A stretch of DNA of 64,000 nt from Chitinophagales bacterium (lineage in GTDB: Bacteria > Bacteroidota > Bacteroidia > Chitinophagales > Saprospiraceae): positions 154,851 through 218,850 of the forward strand of contig JAFLBO010000006.1 in NCBI GenBank assembly GCA_017303475.1. Direction: 5' to 3'. The notes under the pieces were generated by a model. That model worked only from the letters and a program-made list of their open reading frames with translations. It searched no databases and was not told the origin of the DNA. Shown here piece after piece: positions 1 through 8,636 of the stretch. How positions within the stretch are numbered: position 1 is the first letter of the stretch; each line of letters opens with the position of its first letter. The translations under genes and the position numbers were made by a program.

Positions 1-422
1 CATTCCGGCAGGATTTTCACCTCATTGTAGTGGTGGTGAATGCCGTTGGAGAACCAAACACGTTTGGCATACACCTCAAAGGCTTTCCAGTCGGCGCCTG
101 ATTTGTCTCCTTTATAGGTGTTAAAAATGGCCTCCAGGGTTTTTCTTACCGCCAGATTGTATTTGCAATGCTGGTCGTAAATAATGTCGCGACCGGCCAG
201 AGCGGCTTCAGAAAGGTAATAAATGAAGGTTTTTTGCTTGATATCGAGCTTTTCAAAACCAGGCAGGTCGTACCAAAGAATTTGCAGGTCTGCAAAGGTA
301 TCGAGCAGTACCTGATCTTTTTGAATGGGTGTTGGGGCTGGCGGGAGTTTTTCGGATTGGTTTCCGCCGCAGGAAGCTGCCAGCATGGCCAATGCGAGGG
401 ATAAAAACAAAGGAAACTTCAT
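1..422 (-). CDS. Dipeptidyl peptidase III family lipoprotein (5' part only)
   Basis: Reading the minus strand from the ATG at 422 gives about 140 residues before the window edge. The start MKFPLFLSLALAMLAASCGG is a lipoprotein signal with a lipobox ending at Cys18. The segment ending in SNGIHHHYNEVKILPE resembles the conserved N-terminal part of Bacteroides-type dipeptidyl peptidase III (zinc peptidase family M49), which removes dipeptides from peptide N-termini. The HELLGH-type zinc site lies outside the window, so activity cannot be judged. A TAnnTTTG box and a short hairpin precede the start. The family call rests on recognition of this segment only. Confidence 0.72.
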   Translation of the reverse strand, partial: MKFPLFLSLALAMLAASCGGNQSEKLPPAPTPIQKDQVLLDTFADLQILWYDLPGFEKLDIKQKTFIYYLSEAALAGRDIIYDQHCKYNLAVRKTLEAIFNTYKGDKSGADWKAFEVYAKRVWFSNGIHHHYNEVKILPE

Positions 423-474
423 AATAGATGGATGATTTGGCTTAGTAAACAACACCGGACTCGCTCCGGTGGCG

Positions 475-482
475 CAAAATTA
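475..482 (-). promoter_or_regulatory. -7 promoter box TAATTTTG before the DPP III gene
   Basis: On the minus strand TAATTTTG matches the Bacteroidota -7 consensus TAnnTTTG. The predicted transcript would start near 470 and have a leader of about 48 nt. That leader contains the small hairpin CACCGG-7 nt-CCGGTG (453-471). Confidence 0.55.
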
Positions 483-565
483 CAACGAACGGCGTCCAGG
501 TGTTTACCTGCGCCCCCTTTCCAATAGACTGCGGTTTGCTGAAATTGGTCGGAAAAGTGGAGGTT

Positions 566-1042
566 TTACACCTTATGCCCAGGGCGGGCCCAGAAATCCC
601 TTTCCTTTTCCGGAAAATGCTGAACAAGGTACTCAAATGCCAGGTGGGCATCGCCTTTATAAAACTTTGTGATCTGACCATCCATCCATTTCACTAATAA
701 AACGTTTGGTCCACGGCCCTGAAAGGCATATTGATAGCCCAACAATTGAGTCCAGGGCATGATTTCGGAACGTTGCTCTTGTCTGTTTTTTTGAAAGACC
801 CATTGCATTCCTTGATCGTTGGCCATCAGCAAGGCCGGTTGATAGCCGGAACGGCGCCATAACCAGGAAAACATCGCACCCCCCAAAACCATCCAAAGAA
901 GTGCTGGTATGGTTCCAAACCGGATCAATAACCCAAACAGAACCGTTACAAAGCATCCAATGAAAATTACCGCTACAAACAACCTGTATCCAGTGCTGTG
1001 GTGGTTCATGAATACCTGGAAAGTAACCGTATTTGCTTGCAT
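566..1042 (-). CDS. Small hypothetical membrane protein
   Basis: 158 residues. Two adjacent hydrophobic segments (about residues 20-42 and 45-62) are followed by a soluble C-terminal domain of roughly 95 residues, rich in Trp, Gln and Arg. I do not recognise the family. The layout resembles small PH-like or YcxB-like membrane proteins, but this is only an impression. The start is supported by a TAATG overlap with the lpxD stop codon, which suggests translational coupling. Met12 is an alternative start. Confidence 0.6.
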   Translation of the reverse strand: MQANTVTFQVFMNHHSTGYRLFVAVIFIGCFVTVLFGLLIRFGTIPALLWMVLGGAMFSWLWRRSGYQPALLMANDQGMQWVFQKNRQEQRSEIMPWTQLLGYQYAFQGRGPNVLLVKWMDGQITKFYKGDAHLAFEYLVQHFPEKERDFWARPGHKV

Positions 1043-1974
1043 TACCCCTTGTTTTTCAATAATTCAGGCAACTGACGGATAGAAGCGAGTTCCCGGTACT
1101 TTTGGCGTGCCTCTTCCGCCGGAATACCAAAGTAGGCTTTTTTGCCCTCCAGATCCTTGGATACGCCAGATTTGGCAGTCACCACCGCGCCCTGCCCGAT
1201 GCGCAACGCCTGTGCCACGCCTACCTGTCCATACAGCACTACATTATCTTCCACAATGGTTTTGCCGCCAATACCAACCTGGCCCGCAAACAGGCAGTTT
1301 TTGCCTATCACAGCACCGTGTCCGATATGAATCTGACAATCCAGTTTGGAGCCTTCACCTATGATAGTATCGCCGCTTACACCTTTGGCAATGGTACAAC
1401 CCGCGCCAATATCTACCCGGTCTTCAATGATCACCCGGCCGCCGCTGCGCCATTTTTTAAATGAACCATCTGCAAGTTTTTTGAAATAAAAAGCATCCGG
1501 GCCAATGATGGCGCCCGGGCCAATGATACAATGCTCGCCTATGTAGGAATACTCGCCGATGTAGGCGTTTGCCTGCACGTACGTGTGCGCACCAATGCGC
1601 ACGTTGCCGGCAATGACTACGCCGGGCTCAATGATGGCCGTTGGGTGTATGACGGCTCCTGCGCTGATGGATTCCTTGAGCGGTTCGAAGGGCCGGTATT
1701 CCCGAATCAACGAATCATAAACCTCAAACGGGTTTTCTACAATCAGAATAACCTTTCCCGGAGGGCACTCCGCCGGAGCATTGAGCAGCAACACCGTGGC
1801 TTCGCTGTCGAGGGTTTTTTGGAAATATTTCTGCACATCAGAAAATGCAATATCACCCGGCCGAACCTTGTGAATTTCATTGATACCGGTGGCAGAAAGG
1901 GTTTCGTCGCCAATGATTTGCGCGTTGAAACGAAGGGCAAGTTCGAGAACTGGTATAGGGCGTGGAAAATCCAT
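1042..1974 (-). CDS. lpxD: UDP-3-O-acylglucosamine N-acyltransferase (LpxD)
   Basis: 310 residues. LpxD adds the second 3-hydroxyacyl chain, from acyl-ACP, to UDP-3-O-acylglucosamine in lipid A synthesis. An N-terminal uridine-binding-like domain (about 1-95) carries the GDIAFSD segment. It is followed by many hexapeptide repeats (I/V-G-x-x) forming a left-handed beta-helix, and a C-terminal helix (about 285-310). QIHIGHGAVIG aligns with the segment holding the catalytic His in E. coli LpxD, and the C-terminal YFGIPA motif is also typical. The length is slightly below the usual 340. Bacteroidota often carry an additional LpxD-like paralogue, so this may be the second copy. Confidence 0.85.
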   Translation of the reverse strand: MDFPRPIPVLELALRFNAQIIGDETLSATGINEIHKVRPGDIAFSDVQKYFQKTLDSEATVLLLNAPAECPPGKVILIVENPFEVYDSLIREYRPFEPLKESISAGAVIHPTAIIEPGVVIAGNVRIGAHTYVQANAYIGEYSYIGEHCIIGPGAIIGPDAFYFKKLADGSFKKWRSGGRVIIEDRVDIGAGCTIAKGVSGDTIIGEGSKLDCQIHIGHGAVIGKNCLFAGQVGIGGKTIVEDNVVLYGQVGVAQALRIGQGAVVTAKSGVSKDLEGKKAYFGIPAEEARQKYRELASIRQLPELLKNKG

Positions 1975-2115
1975 AAAAAAGTGTTTGAGTATAAGGGTTG
2001 GGGTGGTGGATTGGATGTTTAGTGGATACCACTAAGTCACTAAGGGCACTAAGAGATTTGCAGGTTTTTATTGAAATGCTAGTGCTTGCAGCAACTGAGC
2101 GACAAGAGAAATTAG

Positions 2116-2162
2116 CGTTTGTATTGACCGGATGACTGCCAGTCACCCGGTCAATACAAACG
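2116..2162. repeat. Long hairpin between divergent lpxD and GHL10 genes
   Basis: Arms of 22 nt (outer block CGTTTGTATTGACCGG, inner block TGACT) surround a 3-nt loop with one mismatched pair. It lies in the 312-bp divergent gap 1975-2286. The rest of that gap holds a short ACTAAG-type direct repeat (2031-2055) and no gene that I can see. No T-tract follows, so a simple terminator is unlikely. Confidence 0.75.
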
Positions 2163-2286
2163 AGGCTTAAAACGGTGCAAAACTCCGAAAAATCCGTGGG
2201 TAAATAGCGCCACTAATTTTCCATCGTGCAGTGGATACCATCAAACAAACCAAAACCCCTACTTTCACCCCCAAAACCACCATGAT

Positions 2287-3921
2287 ATGATGTATCGATT
2301 CCGTCAACCGATTCTTTTGCTAGTCCTTCTGTTCGGCTTTTCCTCCGCTTTATTTGCCCAAATGGCGGGTCCTGCACCTCAAACCGAGTTGCGCGGCGCT
2401 TGGGTTGCTACCGTTGCCAACATTGATTTTCCTTCCCGCCCGGGCTTGAGCGTCAACGAAATCAAGGTGGAGTTCGACAGTCTCATGGATGTGCTGAAGG
2501 CTATGAACATGAATGCTGTATTTGTACAAATCAGGCCTGCCGGCGATGCATTCTACAAATCCGGCACCGTGCCCATGAGTAAATTTCTGGTAGGACGACA
2601 AGGCGCCATGCTGGATGATTCCCTTTTCGATCCGCTGGAATACATGATCAAAGCAGCCCACGATCGTCGTATGGAATTCCATGCCTGGATGAACCCATAC
2701 CGCGCCACTTTTGATCCGGATACCTCGGCGCTGGACCCTTCCCACCCGCTCCGGGCATTACCTAACCGCAGAAAAGCGGAATGGTTCTTCAAATACGGCA
2801 ATAAATGGTACTTCAACCCGGCCAGCCCCTCCGTGCGCCAATACCTGGTGAATGTGGTGAAAGATGTGGTGCTCAGGTACGATGTGGATGGCATTCATTT
2901 CGACGACTACTTTTACCCATACAAGGAAAAGGATTTTGACCTGGATGAAGCCCTGGACGATTACGACAGCTTTGCTACCGGGAAACACAACTTTACAGAC
3001 ATTGGCGATTGGCGCCGGAACAATGTCAATGTGCTGATTGAAACGGTTTCTCAAACCATTAAAAAATACAAACCTTATGTCAAATTTGGCATCGGGCCCT
3101 TTGGCGTGTGGCGCAACAAAGAACGCGACCCCGAACGCGGCTCCGATACCCGGGCGGGCGTTACCTGCTACGACGACCTTTATGCCGATGTGCTGCTCTG
3201 GCTCGAAAAAGGCTGGATAGATTACGTGGCGCCCCAGATTTACTGGAGCATTGGTTTCCCTCCGGCCGACTACGAAATTCTGGTAGACTGGTGGAGCAAA
3301 CACCTGTACGGCAAACAACTGTATGTAGGGCATGCCGCTTATAAAATCAACAACTCCGCCAACGACAGCAACTGGCAAAACGAGGATGAAATCAGCAAAC
3401 AAATAGCCCTCAACCGCGCCAATCCAAAGGTAAGCGGCAGTATTTTCTTCTCGGTAAAACCACTGCTGCGCAACCCCCTGGGCGTGCAGGATACCTTGAT
3501 GAATGTGCTGTTTAAACACCCATCGCTGATGCCGCCCATGCCATCACTTTCCAAGGTGTTGCCGGCTAAATCAACCATTTGCCGGGTAAAAGGCACCCCA
3601 AGCACCGTTCAGCTCACCTGGAACCTTTGCGAACTGCTCACAGCGGATGAAATGCCTTTTTATTTCGCCCTCTACCGTTTCGACGGGGAGGGCGTTGGGA
3701 AGTTCGACCAGCCACGGAACCTGTTGGGATTCACCCCTTTCTACGCAGACAAGTGGTATTTTGAAGACCATACCGCCGTGGAAGGGGAGTATTACACCTA
3801 TGTAGTGGTTGGGTTCAATCGCGCCAACGTCAGCAGCTACCCCAGTGATCCGGTATTTGTGAAGAAAACCAAGAAAAAAGCCAAGAAAAAGCGCCGTTTC
3901 TGGGGGTATTTACTGGGGTAA
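2287..3921 (+). CDS. GHL10-type glycoside-hydrolase-like secreted protein
   Basis: 544 residues with a signal peptide (about 1-25, cleavage after LFAQ). The segment from ELRGAWVATVANIDFPS to about residue 400 matches the GHL10 (DUF187) TIM-barrel family, including the acidic motif DVDGIHFDDYFYPY and the later VAPQIYWSIG. A fibronectin-III-like domain follows (about 425-525), then a lysine-rich tail (KKTKKKAKKKRR). GHL10 proteins are putative carbohydrate hydrolases, some acting on peptidoglycan-type glycans. The exact substrate cannot be read here. No T9SS domain is visible. Confidence 0.85.
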   Translation: MMYRFRQPILLLVLLFGFSSALFAQMAGPAPQTELRGAWVATVANIDFPSRPGLSVNEIKVEFDSLMDVLKAMNMNAVFVQIRPAGDAFYKSGTVPMSKFLVGRQGAMLDDSLFDPLEYMIKAAHDRRMEFHAWMNPYRATFDPDTSALDPSHPLRALPNRRKAEWFFKYGNKWYFNPASPSVRQYLVNVVKDVVLRYDVDGIHFDDYFYPYKEKDFDLDEALDDYDSFATGKHNFTDIGDWRRNNVNVLIETVSQTIKKYKPYVKFGIGPFGVWRNKERDPERGSDTRAGVTCYDDLYADVLLWLEKGWIDYVAPQIYWSIGFPPADYEILVDWWSKHLYGKQLYVGHAAYKINNSANDSNWQNEDEISKQIALNRANPKVSGSIFFSVKPLLRNPLGVQDTLMNVLFKHPSLMPPMPSLSKVLPAKSTICRVKGTPSTVQLTWNLCELLTADEMPFYFALYRFDGEGVGKFDQPRNLLGFTPFYADKWYFEDHTAVEGEYYTYVVVGFNRANVSSYPSDPVFVKKTKKKAKKKRRFWGYLLG

Positions 3922-3957
3922 AGGCACGAAGTGCAGGAAGACACAAAGGCACGAAGG

Positions 3958-4046
3958 CACAAAGTTTGGATAGCGTCCTTCGGCCACCCCAAAAGCGAAG
4001 GCTATATTTGGCTGATGCCAAATATAGCCTTCGCTTTTGGGGTGGC
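3958..4046. repeat. Dispersed repeat with perfect 30-bp hairpin
   Basis: A 30-bp block (3958-3987) recurs exactly at 6227-6256. It runs into a perfect inverted repeat with 30-bp arms 3983-4012 and 4017-4046 around a TGAT loop; the core reads GCGAAGGCTATATTTGGC. It lies downstream of the GHL10 stop codon and before the beta-helix gene, where it could act as a transcript 3' end. It is preceded by GGCACGAAGG-like short direct repeats (3923-3960). Confidence 0.85.
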
Positions 4047-4174
4047 TTACTTAGGGTGTCCAAATAAATTCTGCGTAACTGGTCACCGAAAACTCAAGTT
4101 CAATCCATATAATGAACTTTATACCTTTTATCTTGCGATTTCCCATTTACTTTTATTTTCCTACAACGCTCAAC

Positions 4175-6211
4175 ATGAAACACATTCTCCCGCTTCTGTT
4201 CCTATCCCTGTCTCTGCAAGCGCAGTCTATTTTTTACGTGAACCAGGCTGTTTCCGGCGGACAGCAAAACGGCGCCAACTGGGCCAATGCTTTTTCTGAC
4301 CTCCAACAGGCTTTAGCCCTGGCAAACTATGGAGATGAAGTATGGGTAGCCAAGGGGCAATATTTCCCAACCGCTTCAACCAATAGAACCATTTCATTTG
4401 TGTGGAAAAATGGTGTGAAGCTGTACGGTGGTTTTGATGGAACAGAGTTAAATGTCTCAGAAAGAGACTACGAGTTGAATGAAACCATTTTAAGCGGAAA
4501 CATAGGTGGTCCGGAGGGTACAGACAATTCCTATCATGTAATGTATGGCGCCGGGTTGGATAGTACCAGTGTGCTGGATGGCTTTACCATTACACATGGC
4601 ATTGCTAATGGCGACGAGCCGCCCTCCACGAACGAAAGAGGTGGTGGCTTGTTGCTGGAGTCTTCCTTTAATGGTAGCATCAGCGCTCCTCAAATAACCA
4701 ATTGCCGTTTTGCCAATAATTATGCCCAATACGGAGGAGGTGTGTACTGTGCCTGGGATGGAGGGAATCTGCTCAATCCGGTTTTCAAAAATTGCATTTT
4801 TGATGGCAACCGGGTACTTTTTTCCGGTGGCGGACTGTACAAAGCCGGCCCTGGACTATCCTATAAACCCTATGTATTCGAACAATGCACTTTTACAAAA
4901 AACTCCACTTATCTGATGCATGGAGGGGGTATTTTTATGGTTGAAAATGAATCCACCACCATATTCAAAAACTGTTTGTTTGAAAAGGATACTTCAGGTT
5001 TTGGCATTGGTGGAGCTGTTTACTTTACGCATGATAAAGATTGTTCTCTGTTGGTTGAAGGGGGGACTTTTAAGGGGAATTATGGAAGTGAAACAAGCGC
5101 GATTTATATGGAAAGCAACATCGGCATGACTTCCAATTCCATTTTTCAACTGAAAAACTGCCAGTTTCGAGAGAATAAGGCTCAAACTTTTGGAACGGTT
5201 TTCGTTTCCGGTTACCAGCTTGATTCTGACATATTTAACTGCCAATTTGAGGGTAACATTGTCTCTAACTACTGTACTGGGGTGCGAATTGGAGCAGATG
5301 CTTTAAATCTACATGTAGGTAATTGCACCTTTATTGAGAACAAGAGTACCGTCCCTACCGGGACAGTGTATACATTCAGAGCTTCTGGTAATCATATGTT
5401 AAGTAATTTCACCAATTGCCTGTTTGCCAAGAACCAATCCGGTATTGCCTGTACACCAGGTGATGGTGCACAATGCGAAGTGCGTATTACGAATTGCACA
5501 TTCTATGAAAATGGGGAAATTGTATTCGAAAAAAGAAATTCTCCGGCTGGATCATTGGGTTATAATAACTGGTACATCAATAATTGTATTATCGTAGACG
5601 ATGCCACCTTTGATAAGATGTTTTCAGATTACACGATTTTTGCTGCAGATATGGATGGGTATTTTATTGACTATACTTATCTAAGTCTTGACGATGAAGT
5701 GAGTCCTAAATATCCTTTTGGAGATCATACGGTCTTTAACTTTATACCAGACTTTGTTAGCATTGAAAACAATGATTTTCATGTACAAACCTGTGATTCT
5801 ACGGTGAATAAGGGCTTGAATACATTAGTTGACTCCCTTGGGCTTACAACAGATTTGGATGGAAATCCAAGAATTCGTTTCCAGCAGGTTGACTTAGGCG
5901 CCTATGAAGTGCAGGATTCCTGTCTGATGATAGCCACAGCAGAACCAGATAACCGCAACAGTGTGATTTCCCTTTCACCTAATCCGGTTCGTTCAGGCAC
6001 AGCATTGACTGTTTCTGTTCCACATGGACCTTCCGAAAAGATTTCCTGGACTATTTATGATGTTGCGGGAAGAACTTTTTCTTCAGGTATTACTTCCTTA
6101 CGCGAATCAGGCGTCTTTACTCTAAGTGGGCCGTCCATTGCTGGATTATATTTTTTGGAACTACGATCTGGCGATTGGAACGCAAGTTCAAAAATCCTGG
6201 TAACAGAATAA
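4175..6211 (+). CDS. T9SS-exported parallel beta-helix surface protein
   Basis: 678 residues from the start at 4175, chosen over an upstream in-frame ATG at 4112 because it opens with the signal peptide MKHILPLLFLSLSLQAQS. The mature N-terminus carries the NGANWANAFSDLQQAL and GDEVWVAKGQYFPT motifs of choice-of-anchor-Q beta-helix proteins. Repeated N-x-x-F/I-x-x-N rungs with many Asn and Cys fill about residues 120-520. The C-terminus (about 600-678, SLSPNPV ... GLYFLELRSGDW) is a type A T9SS sorting domain. Adhesin or polysaccharide-binding roles are usual guesses; no catalytic residues are evident. A homologous N-terminus occurs in the gene at 61579. Confidence 0.85.
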   Translation: MKHILPLLFLSLSLQAQSIFYVNQAVSGGQQNGANWANAFSDLQQALALANYGDEVWVAKGQYFPTASTNRTISFVWKNGVKLYGGFDGTELNVSERDYELNETILSGNIGGPEGTDNSYHVMYGAGLDSTSVLDGFTITHGIANGDEPPSTNERGGGLLLESSFNGSISAPQITNCRFANNYAQYGGGVYCAWDGGNLLNPVFKNCIFDGNRVLFSGGGLYKAGPGLSYKPYVFEQCTFTKNSTYLMHGGGIFMVENESTTIFKNCLFEKDTSGFGIGGAVYFTHDKDCSLLVEGGTFKGNYGSETSAIYMESNIGMTSNSIFQLKNCQFRENKAQTFGTVFVSGYQLDSDIFNCQFEGNIVSNYCTGVRIGADALNLHVGNCTFIENKSTVPTGTVYTFRASGNHMLSNFTNCLFAKNQSGIACTPGDGAQCEVRITNCTFYENGEIVFEKRNSPAGSLGYNNWYINNCIIVDDATFDKMFSDYTIFAADMDGYFIDYTYLSLDDEVSPKYPFGDHTVFNFIPDFVSIENNDFHVQTCDSTVNKGLNTLVDSLGLTTDLDGNPRIRFQQVDLGAYEVQDSCLMIATAEPDNRNSVISLSPNPVRSGTALTVSVPHGPSEKISWTIYDVAGRTFSSGITSLRESGVFTLSGPSIAGLYFLELRSGDWNASSKILVTE

Positions 6212-6226
6212 GGAGCTACACAACGA

Positions 6227-6304
6227 CACAAAGTTTGGATAGCGTCCTTCGGCCACTTATCATTGCGAAGGCTATTTTTGGCGTCAGCCAAATATAGCCT
6301 TCGC
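6227..6304. repeat. Second copy of the dispersed hairpin repeat
   Basis: The first 30 bp are identical to 3958-3987. They are followed by an 18-bp inverted repeat (6265-6282 with 6287-6304, loop GTCA, one mismatch) whose arms match the inner arms of the first copy. It begins only 15 bp after the stop codon of the beta-helix gene. Confidence 0.8.
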
Positions 6305-6335
6305 GCCTTAGTGCCTTTGCGCCTTCGTGTACCTC

Positions 6336-6384
6336 GTGCTTAAACTGAGAGTCTCACTCAAAGTGAGACTCTCAGTTTAAGCAC
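6336..6384. repeat. Perfect 23-bp hairpin shared with 9747-9843
   Basis: Arms 6336-6358 and 6362-6384 are perfect reverse complements around a CAA loop. The inner 20 bp of each arm (CTTAAACTGAGAGTCTCACT) are identical to the inner arms of the hairpin at 9747-9843, while the outer bases differ. A fragment CTCTGCGGTAAAAATTACT (about 6400-6418) matches the right end of the 49098-49181 repeat. Confidence 0.85.
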
Positions 6385-6500
6385 CTCCGCGTCTCTCCGC
6401 CTCTGCGGTAAAAATTACTCCGAGACTGCCTCTTCGCACCCCGTGCGTTCCCAATAAAAATTTTTGGCATTGCCTATTGCATGCTTCCCCCTTTTCCCCT

Positions 6501-6508
6501 TAACTTTG
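6501..6508 (+). promoter_or_regulatory. -7 promoter box TAACTTTG before comEC
   Basis: TAACTTTG matches TAnnTTTG and lies 39 bp upstream of the comEC start. It would drive comEC and the downstream helix-hairpin-helix gene as one transcript. Confidence 0.55.
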
Positions 6509-6547
6509 ATATTATTTACCCCCTAGACCCCCAGAGAAATATGCCAA

Positions 6548-8626
6548 ATGAATCCGCACGAGGTTCCCTGCCTCCGTTTGTTTTTCCCCTTCGCCATAGG
6601 CCTGGGCCTGGGCGCCTGGCTCGAAACACCCATCCCTGCCCTCAGAGGTATACTCACCCTCTTCCTCCTGCTCGGTGTATGGTTGTCTGTACGCCAGTTC
6701 TCCTATCAGTACCGCTGGCTGTTTGGATTGTACCTGCACTTTTGCCTGGTTGTTTTTGCTTACGATCACTACATCAGGCACAATGAAGGCAGGCAGCCCC
6801 TGCATTTCAGCGCACACCTCCCGCAAGCCCGCGCCTTTGTTGGCACAGTGTATGCCGCGCCTGCTGTAGGCCAAAAGGTCAAGATCCCTGTCCGGCTGCA
6901 CAGCCTGCAAATAGCCGGAGCAGATACCTTTCTTCAAGCCTCCGGGCACGTCATGCTGCTTCTGGAGCCGGGTCCTCAAACCGATAGCATCCGCTATGGC
7001 GATGAACTGGCATTCAGAGGCGAAGTAACCCAGGTGGAAGGCCCTAAAAACCCGCATGCCTTTGACTACCGCCAATACCTGCATTTCCAAAATATTCATT
7101 ATCAGGCATTTATTGCCAAAGACTCCTGCGTGCGCACGGGCAGGCGCGAGGGCTGGGCTATCTGGCGCTGGGCTTATGCCGCCAGAGCCCATTTGCTACA
7201 GCGCCTGGCGGCCTATTTTCCTGAAAAAGCCGAATACGCCGTGGCCTCTGCCTTGCTGGTAGGCTACACGGAAGACCTCTCCGACGAGCTACGCACCGCT
7301 TACGCAGAAACAGGTTCCATGCACGCCCTGGCGGTTTCCGGTACGCATATCGGGATGTTGTACGTGGGACTGATGTTTCTCGTTGGTCGCTTACGACTCC
7401 GCGGGCGGTTCGGGCGACTTGCTGAAACGGGGCTGATTTTGCTTGGTATCTGGGCTTTTACCTTCGTAACTGGCGCTACGGCTTCCGTTCTGAGGGCTTC
7501 GGTGATGTTCAGCGTGTATTTGCTGGGTAAGGCTTTCTGGCGCGAGGCTTCGGCCTGGAACGTGTTGCCTGCCTCGGCTTTGATGTTGCTGATGTACAAC
7601 CCTTATTTACTGTTTGATGTGGGGTTTCAGTTGTCGTACAGCGCCGTAGCGGGCATGGTTTTTTTCTATCCGCGTTTCTACAAGCTGTTCCCGCCTATGT
7701 CGCGCTGGCTGGATGAGCCCCTGAAGGTATTGTTGGTGGGTGTTTCTGCCCAATTAGGCACCTTGCCGCTCACCTTGTATTATTTCCATCAGTTTCCGGT
7801 GTATTTCTGGCTTTCCGGCTGGGTAGTGGTGCTGGTGGGCGCTATTTTCTTGTGGGGAGGCGCTGTGTTGATTTTGCTGGATGCCTGTTCCCAAACCGCC
7901 GCCGATGCCCTGGGCTGGCTTTTGTTCCAGATGCTGCACTGGATGAACAAGAGCATTTTCTGGATCCAGCAATTGCCGGGAGCGGTTTGGCGCAACATCT
8001 GGATACCGCTGTGGTTGCTGCCGTTTGTTTTCCTGGGACTCGTTTTTGCCGGCGCTGCCCTGGCCACACGTCGCGGCAAATGGCTCATGGGCCTGGCTGC
8101 CGTACTCATCGTGTGCGGCATCCAGCAAGGCCTGGCCACCTGGCGCCACCAGCGACAAGCAGAAGTATATGTCTATTGCGTCAAAGACGGCCGGTTGATG
8201 GATTTCTTCCTCGGTGAAACAGCCATTACCCTGAGCGATACCCTCAGTGAAAAACAGGAAAATTTTGCGTCAAATGCCAACCGCATAGCGCATGGCATCC
8301 GGGAAAAAGTGCTGCTGCGTCCGGGTCCGGCGCTGTGTTTCACTCATCCACAACTTTATGTGCAAGGGCCATACATCCAGTTTTTAACCCAACGCATGGC
8401 CCTGCTTGATCCCGGGCATCCGCAACCAAAATTGCCGGTAGAGGTGACTGTTTTATCCAAAAATCTGCGGCCGCCTCCTGCTCCCTGGCCCTGCCAACTC
8501 CTGCTGCTGGATGCTACCAATAAAAAAGGTCAGCTCCAACGCTGGCAGGAATCCGGCGCGCGCCTGGGTTTTGCCACCTACAACATCCGCGAAATAGGGG
8601 CCTGGCATTACCAGCATCATCCATAA
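6548..8626 (+). CDS. comEC: ComEC/Rec2 family DNA-uptake channel
   Basis: 692 residues. ComEC forms the inner-membrane channel through which single-stranded DNA enters during natural transformation. After two N-terminal membrane segments, a DUF4131-like soluble domain occupies about 60-190. The polytopic competence domain (about 225-530) carries the hallmark GSMHALAVSGTHIGMLY. The C-terminal 160 residues are soluble, but I find no HxHxDH, so the metallo-beta-lactamase domain of Bacillus ComEC is missing or replaced, which I believe is common in Bacteroidota. The next gene, 10 bp away, is a ComEA-like protein, which fits a competence operon. Confidence 0.9.
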   Translation: MNPHEVPCLRLFFPFAIGLGLGAWLETPIPALRGILTLFLLLGVWLSVRQFSYQYRWLFGLYLHFCLVVFAYDHYIRHNEGRQPLHFSAHLPQARAFVGTVYAAPAVGQKVKIPVRLHSLQIAGADTFLQASGHVMLLLEPGPQTDSIRYGDELAFRGEVTQVEGPKNPHAFDYRQYLHFQNIHYQAFIAKDSCVRTGRREGWAIWRWAYAARAHLLQRLAAYFPEKAEYAVASALLVGYTEDLSDELRTAYAETGSMHALAVSGTHIGMLYVGLMFLVGRLRLRGRFGRLAETGLILLGIWAFTFVTGATASVLRASVMFSVYLLGKAFWREASAWNVLPASALMLLMYNPYLLFDVGFQLSYSAVAGMVFFYPRFYKLFPPMSRWLDEPLKVLLVGVSAQLGTLPLTLYYFHQFPVYFWLSGWVVVLVGAIFLWGGAVLILLDACSQTAADALGWLLFQMLHWMNKSIFWIQQLPGAVWRNIWIPLWLLPFVFLGLVFAGAALATRRGKWLMGLAAVLIVCGIQQGLATWRHQRQAEVYVYCVKDGRLMDFFLGETAITLSDTLSEKQENFASNANRIAHGIREKVLLRPGPALCFTHPQLYVQGPYIQFLTQRMALLDPGHPQPKLPVEVTVLSKNLRPPPAPWPCQLLLLDATNKKGQLQRWQESGARLGFATYNIREIGAWHYQHHP

Positions 8627-8636
8627 ATCACTCCAT

